Source: Betaproteobacteria bacterium UBA5216 | Lineage (GTDB): Bacteria > Pseudomonadota > Gammaproteobacteria > Burkholderiales > SG8-41 | NCBI GenBank assembly: GCA_002412495.1 | Contig: DHVE01000113.1 | Location: 1 to 16,044, forward strand | Length of the DNA stretch: 16,044 nt | Reading direction: 5' to 3' | In this document: positions 6,912 to 13,782 of the stretch, in pieces | Layout of the letters: each line of letters begins with the position of its first letter | How positions within the stretch are numbered: position 1 is the first letter of the stretch | Translations under genes and position numbers: made by a program | Notes under the pieces: model-generated | Told to the model about the DNA's origin: nothing | The model's input: the letters and a program-made list of their open reading frames with translations, nothing else | Database searches by the model: none

Positions 6912-8141
6912 ATGATCCGCAAGCTCAGAACCGAACGTGACAATCAACAGTGGATGCTCGATCTCGCGCTCAACATGCGTGGCCGCGTGCAGAATTTCGA
7001 ACGTGACGACATCGAGGTGCCCGCCGGCTCGCGCGCACGCAACTACCGCATGCTGCCCAAGGTATGGCGCAAGGCCGCCGAGCGGCACGAAGCGCTGGCC
7101 AAACGCGCCGAGGCGCGCGGCGCCAAGGCCACGGCGGTCTCCCATTACGATCACGCGGTCGAGGCCTATCGCATGGCGCAGCATCCGATATTTTTTGACA
7201 ATCACCCGGTCAAGAAATACCTCTACAAAAAACTCTCCGAGATGGTGGATCGCCGCAGCAAGCTCGCCGAATACCCGATCGAGCGCGTGGAAGTGCCGTT
7301 CGACAACGGCACCACCATTTCGTGCCTGCTGCACCTATTGCCGGATCGCCGCAAGGCGCCGTGCGTGATTTACGTGCCGGGCATGGATCAATCGAAGGAA
7401 GTGTTCCCCAAGGCCGGCCACAACATTGCACTGTCGCGCGGCTTTCACGTCATCGCTATCGACGGCCCCGGTCAGGGCAACTCCAACATGCAGAAAATTC
7501 GCTCGGTGGGGTTGAACTACGAGCGCGCGGGTGCGGCGGTCATTGACTACCTGCAAACCCGCAAGGAAATCGACAAGAAAAAAATCGCCATCTACGGCAT
7601 CAGCATGGGCAGCTACTGGTGCCTGCGCCTGTCGAGCTATGACCATCGCGCGGCGGCCGTGGTGAGCTCGGTGGCGTGCTTCAATCCCAACAACACCATC
7701 TTCACGCAATCGTCGCCGCGCTTCAAACAAATGTTCATGTACATGGCGGGCTACGACAACGAAGAAAAGTTCGACGAAGAAGTCGCCAAGCCCATGACGG
7801 TGCGCGGTTACCTCGGCAAAATCAAATGCCCGACGCTGCTGGTCACCGGCGAATTCGATCCACTGTGCCCGCTGGAAGACGCGGTGGAGGCTTTCGATGA
7901 TCTGAAGGTGCCGAAGGAAATGTGGGTGTTGGAGAACCAGTATCACCCGCTGTGGGGCCTACAGAACCTTGGCGGACTCGATTGCCACGAATACGTGCTT
8001 GACTGGCTGCAGGCGTTATTCAGCAAAAAAATGACGCCGAAGAAAAGCGGACGCATTGCCTATGTCGCGGAAAACGGTGACGGGCCATGGGGTGATTGCG
8101 AGTGGACACCGCCGATCAAGCGCGGACAGGCTTATTTCTGA
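6912..8141 (+). CDS. Alpha/beta hydrolase with N-terminal helical domain (pseudooxynicotine-hydrolase/FrsA-like)
   Basis: A 409-residue cytoplasmic hydrolase with an N-terminal, mostly helical region of about 120 residues, followed by an alpha/beta-hydrolase core. The core shows YVPGMDQSKEVF (oxyanion-side loop), IDGPGQGNS, the nucleophile elbow YGISMGSY with Ser231, GEFDPLCP with Asp316, and NQYHPLWG with His345, so the triad is complete. The N-terminal domain plus this core resembles 2,6-dihydroxypseudooxynicotine hydrolase, a C-C bond hydrolase, and FrsA-type proteins. Substrate inference stops at a ketone, diketone or ester. The start has GAGGAG (6898-6903) eight bases upstream. It is a single gene, divergent from the aminotransferase, with a hairpin after its stop. 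A C-terminal tail of about 35 residues (KSGRIAYVAENGDGPWGDCE) extends past the core. Confidence 0.85.
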   Translation: MIRKLRTERDNQQWMLDLALNMRGRVQNFERDDIEVPAGSRARNYRMLPKVWRKAAERHEALAKRAEARGAKATAVSHYDHAVEAYRMAQHPIFFDNHPVKKYLYKKLSEMVDRRSKLAEYPIERVEVPFDNGTTISCLLHLLPDRRKAPCVIYVPGMDQSKEVFPKAGHNIALSRGFHVIAIDGPGQGNSNMQKIRSVGLNYERAGAAVIDYLQTRKEIDKKKIAIYGISMGSYWCLRLSSYDHRAAAVVSSVACFNPNNTIFTQSSPRFKQMFMYMAGYDNEEKFDEEVAKPMTVRGYLGKIKCPTLLVTGEFDPLCPLEDAVEAFDDLKVPKEMWVLENQYHPLWGLQNLGGLDCHEYVLDWLQALFSKKMTPKKSGRIAYVAENGDGPWGDCEWTPPIKRGQAYF

Positions 8142-8149
8142 TTGGGCCA

Positions 8150-8183
8150 TGCGTAGTGCGGCAGCTTGCCGCCGCACTGCGCA
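8150..8183. terminator. Strong hairpin between convergent hydrolase genes
   Basis: The arms TGCGTAGTGCGGC (8150-8162) and GCCGCACTGCGCA (8171-8183) pair over 13 bases with one G-U type mismatch, leaving an eight-base loop. It lies nine bases after the + strand stop and 41 bases from the - strand stop. No T-run follows on either strand, so it is a probable 3'-end structure rather than a textbook intrinsic terminator. Confidence 0.5.
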
Positions 8184-8224
8184 TTGACGTAAGTCCCAGG
8201 ATCCGTACTTAACGGATTGATTGG

Positions 8225-9007
8225 CTACAGACCGGCGGCAAACGTTAGCAACAACCGGTTAAAGCGCGTCACCTCATCCACAAACAGCGCGTGCCCCGCA
8301 TCCGCGAAAATTTCGATTTGCGTCGCCGGGCGATTCTTCTTCAGGTTCTGCGCCTGCTCCGCGAACTGCGGTGTCACAACATAAAGCAGCGGCTTTTTGA
8401 AGGCGTGCGCGCATTCTTTCCAGTGTTCGCGCGGAATACCGGAGGATAACAATGCAATGCTGTCGTCGAGTGACATGCGTTTGACGTCTTTCAGCAATGC
8501 AGCGGTTTCTGCTTCCGGACGGGCATGCGCGTACATCTCGCGCACAAAGCCATCGAGAACCGTGTCGCGGTCTTCGCGCAACGACTGCAGAAACGTCCCG
8601 CCCGGCGGCGGCACGGGCATTTCACCCACCGAGCTATCGACTAACACCATGCCAGCGAGCTTGTCTTCGCCGAAGCGGTGCGCGTATTCGAGTACCTCCA
8701 ATGCGCCGAGCGACCAGCCCACCAGTAATACGTTTTGATATGGCTTTAGAAATTCGTGCAGGTCGGTGGCGCGGCGCTCGAAGTGGTAGCCGATTGCCGG
8801 CACATCGGATTCGCCCTGCCCGCGCGGGTCGAGCGCCATGACCGGATAGTGTGCGCTTAGCGCGTCGATCTGCGGCTGCCACAGCCATGCGGGCATGCAC
8901 CAGCCGGGGATGAGGGCGATGGTCGGTGACGCTCTCTTGCTAACGCTGCTTTCGATGACGGAAAGAAAAACGCCGTCGCTGGTTTGAAAGCGACGGCGTT
9001 TGATCAT
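8225..9007 (-). CDS. Small alpha/beta hydrolase with no acid at the usual triad position
   Basis: A 260-residue single-domain alpha/beta hydrolase, probably cytoplasmic. It shows LIPGWCMPAWLW (oxyanion loop), LDPRGQGES, the nucleophile elbow VGWSLGAL with Ser99, and the histidine region FADAGHALF with His239. At the place where the acid normally follows strand 7 (GxxD) the sequence is YVVTPQFAEQ, with no Asp. Asp124 in VLVDSSVGE, after strand 6, is a possible replacement, as in some haloalkane dehalogenases that carry the acid there. The ATG at 9007 is preceded by GAGGGG seven bases upstream, and this Shine-Dalgarno belongs to an extragenic repeat. It is the last gene of the long - strand run, 109 bases after the exported-protein gene. 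The ester, lactone or other substrate is unknown. Confidence 0.87.
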   Translation of the reverse strand: MIKRRRFQTSDGVFLSVIESSVSKRASPTIALIPGWCMPAWLWQPQIDALSAHYPVMALDPRGQGESDVPAIGYHFERRATDLHEFLKPYQNVLLVGWSLGALEVLEYAHRFGEDKLAGMVLVDSSVGEMPVPPPGGTFLQSLREDRDTVLDGFVREMYAHARPEAETAALLKDVKRMSLDDSIALLSSGIPREHWKECAHAFKKPLLYVVTPQFAEQAQNLKKNRPATQIEIFADAGHALFVDEVTRFNRLLLTFAAGL

Positions 9008-9011
9008 TAAT

Positions 9012-9080
9012 TTCCCCTCACCCTAACCCACAATTTCGTTTCAAGTGTTCCCTTGTCCCCGCAAGCGGAGCGAGGGGATT
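9012..9080. repeat. Dispersed CCCTCACCC...GCGAGGGGA extragenic repeat
   Basis: The gap begins with TTCCCCTCACCCTAACCC and continues to CCCCGCAAGCGGAGCGAGGGGATTA. Together they form an inverted element whose ends (TCCCCTC / GAGGGGA) are complementary, with a small inner palindrome around CCGCAAGCGG. This wording is familiar as a dispersed intergenic repeat in proteobacteria. The adjacent gene uses its GAGGGG as a ribosome binding site. Further along, GGTTAC and GTAACC form a weaker hairpin just beyond the stop of the exported-protein gene. Confidence 0.55.
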
Positions 9081-9116
9081 ATTTCTTTGGTTACGAAACG
9101 CTGGGTAACCTCAAGC

Positions 9117-10298
9117 TTACGGCCGCGTCGCCAGAATCAACCCCGACTCCTGCCCTTTCCAGTGATAGCCAAACGGAAACGGCAGCGGTTCACCTTTGAC
9201 TTCCTTGAACGCTTTGTCGAGGTCGCTCTGATAACCCCATTCCATCGGCTTAATGGGACGGTGATATTTGCCAAACAGCTTGGTGTTCCAGTTCGCCTGC
9301 TTGATGTAGCGGTACGGCACACCGGTGTCGTCCTGCACCAGAATGTCGGCGGACGCCAGAATCATGTCACGGGTTTTGGAAAACTGGTTGTCGTGCAGCA
9401 GGTACGAAGCGGATTTCACCAGCGCCGAGGCGGGCTTGTTGCGGCCTACCCAGTCAAGAAAGTCGGGATACGCCTGCAACGCCTTGTCGGTGGCGTCTAG
9501 CGAAAAATAGCTCAATTCGTGCGCCTTGTTGGCTACGGTGAGGAAGGTGATTTTCGCGCCGCGCAACAATTTGCCCGGACGCTTGGCGGCCTTGGGTTCT
9601 TCGTAGGCCTTGGTCAATTCCGGAAACGGATCGACCGGCTCAATTTTTGCGATGCGCAATCCGTTCAACGCCATCATGGTGGTGATGATGGGCACCGTGC
9701 CTTTGAGATGCGGCGTGGTGAGCTGCTTGCCCATGTATGACGTGATGAAGTAATTGCGCTGAAAAATCTCGGTAAACGCGTTGCGCACGTCGCGAAGCAT
9801 GGCCTCGAACTCCTTGGGGCCCATTTTCTCGAGGTCGGGCAACACGCCCGGATTTTCGAGACTGAAGAATACATACTTGCCGTGATTCGGATACAGCGAC
9901 CACGCGTTCAGAAAATCCGGGCCGCTGAACGGATAGAGCAGCGTGCGCGCGGGAACGTCCTTCAGCTTGATCTCCTGATCGCGCCATTTTTCGATGGTAT
10001 CCAGACGCGCGCGTACCGGCTTCCATTGCGCCTGCATCGCCTCCTGATGCTTTTTCCAGCCTTCGGTGGCAACCAGTTTATCGATCACCGCGTCACCCGC
10101 CACGGGGGTGACACCGGCCATCACTTGCGCGGTGGCGGTGGCGCGCGCGTCGGCATTGATGACAGGCGCGGGCTTCGCGGGCGCGGGGGCTTGCGCCTGC
10201 GCGCCGGATTGCACCGCCACACAAATAAAAATCGTGGCGCAAACCGCGCGGCAAAACGAGTCGAACCTGTCGAACAATGAAGCTGGCCTGATGATCAT
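9117..10298 (-). CDS. Exported protein of unknown function
   Basis: A 393-residue protein that I recognise only as a conserved hypothetical. The N-terminus carries a probable signal peptide (MIIRPASLFDR, then hydrophobic AVCATIFICVAVQSG and an AQA site), followed by an Ala/Pro-rich linker APAPAKPAP. The mature part has a helical charged stretch (KKHQEAMQAQWKPVRARLD), then TLLYPFSGPDFLNAWSLYPN, YVFFSLENPGVLPDL, a central FFSLE/YFITSYMGKQL region, and a C-terminal FPFGYHWKGQESGLILATR. There are few cysteines in the mature part, no lipobox and no transmembrane helix after the signal, so a soluble periplasmic protein is likely. The start is uncertain: ATG 10298 gives a long n-region and has no obvious Shine-Dalgarno. 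It is in the same orientation as the catabolic run but is separated by 235 and 109 bases, so co-transcription is uncertain. Confidence 0.7.
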   Translation of the reverse strand: MIIRPASLFDRFDSFCRAVCATIFICVAVQSGAQAQAPAPAKPAPVINADARATATAQVMAGVTPVAGDAVIDKLVATEGWKKHQEAMQAQWKPVRARLDTIEKWRDQEIKLKDVPARTLLYPFSGPDFLNAWSLYPNHGKYVFFSLENPGVLPDLEKMGPKEFEAMLRDVRNAFTEIFQRNYFITSYMGKQLTTPHLKGTVPIITTMMALNGLRIAKIEPVDPFPELTKAYEEPKAAKRPGKLLRGAKITFLTVANKAHELSYFSLDATDKALQAYPDFLDWVGRNKPASALVKSASYLLHDNQFSKTRDMILASADILVQDDTGVPYRYIKQANWNTKLFGKYHRPIKPMEWGYQSDLDKAFKEVKGEPLPFPFGYHWKGQESGLILATRP

Positions 10299-10391
10299 GA
10301 TGAGGTAAAAAAATCCGTTAGGTGATACGTTTTCGGTAACGTTTTAAGTTACGGTAGGCTGATCGGAAAAATTTGGAAATCGGCTTGGTGT

Positions 10392-10409
10392 CCGTGCCCT
10401 CGGGCACGG
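10392..10409. terminator. Near-perfect palindrome in the 10299-10533 gap
   Basis: CCGTGCCC (10392-10399) and GGGCACGG (10402-10409) form an eight-base GC-rich stem around TC. It lies about 125 bases past the stop of the third Bug gene and about 95 bases before the exported-protein gene. It could end the upstream transcript or be a regulator site; there is no T-run. The rest of this 235-base gap holds no gene that I can support. Confidence 0.4.
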
Positions 10410-10533
10410 GGGCAGAATATATCAGAATGCGCGGGCGGCATTGCCGGTTGACAGCATAAATTACTGTTTCGGCACAAATTTTCAGCCGGAAACCAACGTC
10501 GGCCGTCACCGGTACGGCGCAATAGAAACCACC

Positions 10534-11520
10534 CTACTCCACGCGAATGCCGGCCACTTGCACCACTTTGCGCCAGCGCGCGATTTCGTCAAACAGGTGC
10601 TGGCGAAATTGTTCGGGCGTGGTGCCCAGCGGCTCGCCCCCGTCGGCGGCCATGCGTTCACCGACATCCGGCGCCTTGGCGGCCTTTACCAGTTCGGCGT
10701 TGAGTTTCGCGATGATCTCAGGCGGCGTGGCCACGGGCGCCAACCAGCCATTCCAGCTGGTCACCACATAACCCGGCACGCCGGACTCGCTGACCGTGGG
10801 AATCTCCGGCGATGCTTTCACGCGCTGCGCACTGGTCACCGCCAGTCCGCGCATGCGGCCCGAGCGTGCGTAGGGCAAGCCCGACATGATGTTCGCCACG
10901 GTGAGTTGCACCTGCCCCGCCATCAGGTCGATCAACGCCTGCCCGGTACCTTTGTACGGCACGTGATTCATCTTGATGCCGGCCATGCTGTTTAACAACT
11001 CCACCGCCAGATGCACATTGCTGCCCTGGCCCGCCGAGCCGTAATCGAGTTTGCCCGGCTGCGCCTTGGTCAACGCAACGAGCTCGCGCACGCTTTTTGC
11101 CGGCAGCGCGGGATGCACCACCACCAGAAACGGGGACTGATTCACCAGCGAAATCGGCATCAAGTCCTTGAGCGAATCAAACGGCAAGGACTTGGTGATC
11201 GCAGGTGTGATACTGAAAGTGCCCGACACCGCCAGCAGCGTATGGCCATCGGGCGGTGATTTGATCACCAGCATGGTAGCCGTAGTACCGCCGCCACCGG
11301 GCCGGTTCTCCACCACAAAAGAGCGGCTCAAACTTTCGCTGAGCTTCTGCGCGAACATCCGCGCGACAATATCGGTGGCGCCGCCCGGCGCGAAACCGAG
11401 CAGCACGCGCACGGGCTTGGCTGGGTAAGCCGTACCTTGCGCGCGCGCCACCGACAGTGGCACGCACCACAAAAAACACAACAAAAACAAATACTTACAT
11501 ATTAACGCCCAGTGCTTCAC
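10534..11520 (-). CDS. Bug/TctC-family periplasmic substrate-binding protein (3 of 3), GTG start
   Basis: A 328-residue Bug-family binding protein. The signal peptide is the KHWALICKYLFLLCFLWCVPLSVARA region, cut before QGTAYPAKPVRVLLGF. Family marks are GFAPGGATDIVAR, VVENRPGGGGTTA, PPDGHTLL, VPYKGTGQALIDLMAGQVQL and a C-terminal VVQVAGIRVE, almost the same ending as Bug 1. A longer frame opens at 11598, but that would overlap the amidohydrolase by 80 bases and bury the signal peptide. The GTG at 11520-11518 overlaps the amidohydrolase stop as GTGA and places the positively charged signal directly at the start, so it is preferred. The overlap implies translational coupling to the amidohydrolase, making its substrate or a precursor the likely ligand. 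No TctA/TctB genes are nearby. Confidence 0.88.
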   Translation of the reverse strand: MKHWALICKYLFLLCFLWCVPLSVARAQGTAYPAKPVRVLLGFAPGGATDIVARMFAQKLSESLSRSFVVENRPGGGGTTATMLVIKSPPDGHTLLAVSGTFSITPAITKSLPFDSLKDLMPISLVNQSPFLVVVHPALPAKSVRELVALTKAQPGKLDYGSAGQGSNVHLAVELLNSMAGIKMNHVPYKGTGQALIDLMAGQVQLTVANIMSGLPYARSGRMRGLAVTSAQRVKASPEIPTVSESGVPGYVVTSWNGWLAPVATPPEIIAKLNAELVKAAKAPDVGERMAADGGEPLGTTPEQFRQHLFDEIARWRKVVQVAGIRVE

Positions 11521-12668
11521 TTGAGGCCGCACCGGGCATACAGTTTCACCGCGTTGTCCCAGAACAGCTTTTGTTTGCGCGCGCGCGGCATGTCCCAATC
11601 GAGCACCATGCCGACCGACTCCGGAAAGTGGCTCTCGCCGTGCGGATAATCCGAGGCATACATCAACACGTCTTCGCCCACCATATCCATCACCGCGTTG
11701 GTGAGCTTCAGGCCTTCGGGAATTTCGATGCTCTGAAAATAGCGCCCCGAAAGCACGTACTCGCTGGGCATCATTTTGAGATTGGGGATTTCCGAACGTA
11801 TGGTGCGCGCGTGTTCGTCAATGCGCGCCATCCAAAACGGCAGCCAGCCGTGTCCCGCTTCGAGCGTGCCGATACGCAGCTTCGGATAACGATCCATCAG
11901 CCCCGAGCCGATCAGCGACGCCATGTTGCGCATGCCGCACCACGGATGGGACGCCGAGCGTTGCAGAAACAGGTTTTCCCAGTTGTCGGTGCCGCCCGGC
12001 GCATACGGTGGCATCACGGTAAAGGTATGCAGCGCGATTGCCAGATCGTGATCCGCTGCCGCCGCCCACACCGGCTCGAAATCCGGATGATCGAGCGGCA
12101 TGCCGTACGGCGCATACGGCAGCACGGCCCAGGCCCAGCCGGATTTGCCCCAGCGCTTGATTTCTTCGACGGCACTCGGAATATCGCGCCCGCAGGCGAG
12201 AATCACGCCGCCGAGACGACCCGGAAACTTGCCGCAGTACGCTTCCATCCAGCGGTGATACGCACGATACATGCCGGTCTCAAGCGCCACGTCATCGTGG
12301 GCCGTCCACGTGCCCCACCAGCCCGACGGCAGCGTAAGATTGACATCCACGCCTTCGAAATCCATGTCCTTGATGCGCTCGGCCGAATCGGCGTCGCACA
12401 GCGGCGTGACCGGACGCTTTTTCGCCACGCCCGTAAAGCCCGCCATGTACTCGCCGGGATTCGGATCGGCCTTGGCCGTACCGAGCTTGCGGCGATAGAG
12501 GCGTTGGCCGCGGTTATAGGTGATGTCGCCACTCTTCTTCACCACCTTGTATTCCGACCAGCCTTCAAGCTTCTTGCGCTCGGCGTCGGTCATGAATTGA
12601 TCGATCACATTAATCAGCGGTCCAACGTGGGTGTCGGAATCGAATATTTTGTAGCCGTCTTTTGCCAT
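11517..12668 (-). CDS. Amidohydrolase_2-family metal-dependent hydrolase/decarboxylase
   Basis: A 383-residue TIM-barrel protein of the amidohydrolase_2 (PF04909-like, ACMSD-related) family; members are metal-dependent decarboxylases, hydratases and hydrolases. Metal-site motifs are visible: DSDTHV (Asp10, Asp12, His14) at the N-terminus, ALHTF with His214, TLEAGHGWLPFWMARIDE (Glu270), and YASDYPHGES with Asp340 and His343. GVDVNLTLPSGWWGTWTAHD forms an aromatic-rich wall. The chemistry cannot be fixed: related proteins decarboxylate aromatic or muconate-type acids or hydrolyse lactones. The ATG at 12668 has GGAG six bases upstream. The stop overlaps the GTG of the Bug gene. It follows the isocitrate-lyase-superfamily gene after a 108-base gap filled by a dispersed repeat, so it may or may not share that transcript. 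Confidence 0.9.
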   Translation of the reverse strand: MAKDGYKIFDSDTHVGPLINVIDQFMTDAERKKLEGWSEYKVVKKSGDITYNRGQRLYRRKLGTAKADPNPGEYMAGFTGVAKKRPVTPLCDADSAERIKDMDFEGVDVNLTLPSGWWGTWTAHDDVALETGMYRAYHRWMEAYCGKFPGRLGGVILACGRDIPSAVEEIKRWGKSGWAWAVLPYAPYGMPLDHPDFEPVWAAAADHDLAIALHTFTVMPPYAPGGTDNWENLFLQRSASHPWCGMRNMASLIGSGLMDRYPKLRIGTLEAGHGWLPFWMARIDEHARTIRSEIPNLKMMPSEYVLSGRYFQSIEIPEGLKLTNAVMDMVGEDVLMYASDYPHGESHFPESVGMVLDWDMPRARKQKLFWDNAVKLYARCGLK

Positions 12669-12698
12669 GCGTTACTCCGTGGAAATTAAAGTCAAAAT

Positions 12699-12768
12699 CT
12701 GCCGCAAAGAAACCCGAAGTGTGCTGGATGTTCTTTGCGTGAACTTTGCGTCTTTGCGCCTTTGCGGC
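12699..12768. repeat. Extragenic inverted repeat of GCAAAG/CTTTGC units, copy 2
   Basis: A second copy of the element at 605-716 lies between the isocitrate-lyase-superfamily gene and the amidohydrolase. GCCGCAAAG (12701-12709) pairs with CTTTGCGGC (12760-12768). The segment 12744-12767 matches 686-709 at 22 of 24 positions. The left half has decayed (AAACCCGAAG replaces further GCAAAG units), so this copy is shorter and makes a weaker structure. Confidence 0.75.
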
Positions 12769-12776
12769 CGCGTTTT

Positions 12777-13721
12777 TTATTTCTCGTACTTCTTCAACAT
12801 CTCCTGCGGGAAATACTTTTCTTCCAGCATGCGCTGCTTCTCCGCGCCCTCGCCCTCCGGGCCGACATCCGGCCGCGGATACGGCTTGTCCTTGCGACTG
12901 GCGACAAAATCATCCCAGGCCGCGACGCCGCGCGTATTGAATTCCTGCATGAAATCCCAAAGCGCCGCCCACAGCACATGGTGCGTAAAGCCGGGATACC
13001 ACGCAATGTTGACACCCAGCGCCAGATGTTCTTCCAGCGACAGATATTTGCCCAGCTTGCCTTTCATGAACGACAACGGGCAACTTACCGCCGCGCGCGC
13101 GCGCTTGATTTCATCGGGCGAATGCGGCGATTCGAGCTGCACCCAATCCACGCCCGCCACTTCGCGATACGCCTTCAGCCGCGCGATGGTGTCGTCGAGA
13201 TTACTGTTGGCGGCATCGCGCGCATAACACTGCGCCATCACCACAAAATTCGGATCGAGTTCGTTTTTCATATCCACCGCCGCGCGATAACGCGCGATGG
13301 CCTGCTCGATGGGCACCACTTCCATGCCCGCCGTCTGCGTTTTGCGTTTGCCTTCGATCGGCTGATCGTCGATGCGTATGCCCGCTATGCCCGCATGAAT
13401 GCTTTCGCGCACCAGCCGCCGCACCGCCATGATGCCACCGTGGCCAGTATCGCCATCAATGATCACGGGAAAATTCACGCTCTGCGCGATCCAGCCGGCG
13501 ATCTGTACGCACTCGGTCATGGTGGCCGTGCCGACATCCGACATGCCGGTGTAAGTGCCGACCACGCCGCTGGTGCCGACGAACGCGGCCTCGCAGCCCG
13601 CCTGCTCCATGATGCGCGCGTGCGCCGCCGTCGGCGTATGCAGGACACAGAGCACTTTGCCCTGGCGGTGAATTAATTCCTGCAATCGCTTGGTCTTGGC
13701 CGTACTGGGAGTAGCGCTCAC
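12777..13721 (-). CDS. Isocitrate lyase/PEP mutase-superfamily protein without the lyase cysteine
   Basis: A 314-residue TIM-barrel protein of the ICL/PEP mutase superfamily (PrpB, dimethylmalate lyase and oxaloacetate decarboxylase relatives). The Mg-binding DGDTGHGG (Asp89, Asp91) and the IRIDDQ strand are clear. The active-site loop that reads KRCGH in lyases is EGKRKTQTAG (124-132), with Lys127 where the catalytic cysteine would be. The conserved ARTDA segment is replaced by MAQCYARDA. Classical 2-methylisocitrate lyase chemistry is therefore not expected; decarboxylase, hydrolase or mutase chemistry on a 2-oxo or phosphono acid, or a different lyase mechanism, remains open. The start is GTG at 13721, supported by AAGGA eight bases upstream. 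It is 61 bases downstream of the TcuA-like gene and is plausibly in the same operon. The C-terminal region (PYPRPDVGPEGEGAEKQRMLEE) is charged and flexible. Confidence 0.88.
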   Translation of the reverse strand: MSATPSTAKTKRLQELIHRQGKVLCVLHTPTAAHARIMEQAGCEAAFVGTSGVVGTYTGMSDVGTATMTECVQIAGWIAQSVNFPVIIDGDTGHGGIMAVRRLVRESIHAGIAGIRIDDQPIEGKRKTQTAGMEVVPIEQAIARYRAAVDMKNELDPNFVVMAQCYARDAANSNLDDTIARLKAYREVAGVDWVQLESPHSPDEIKRARAAVSCPLSFMKGKLGKYLSLEEHLALGVNIAWYPGFTHHVLWAALWDFMQEFNTRGVAAWDDFVASRKDKPYPRPDVGPEGEGAEKQRMLEEKYFPQEMLKKYEK

Positions 13722-13782
13722 GACGTGTTCCTTATAGGTTGCATATTAATTTAATTCGGTAATCGGACCGGCAGGCGGGAAA

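Noticed and set aside
10448..10476. TTGACA on the + strand, a perfect -35 box
   Set aside because: No -10-like hexamer at 16-18 bases and no + strand gene downstream before the - strand genes.
11457..12689. A 410-codon + strand frame opposite the amidohydrolase
   Set aside because: Arg/His-rich antisense product with no motifs; the - strand gene has metal-site motifs and a Shine-Dalgarno.
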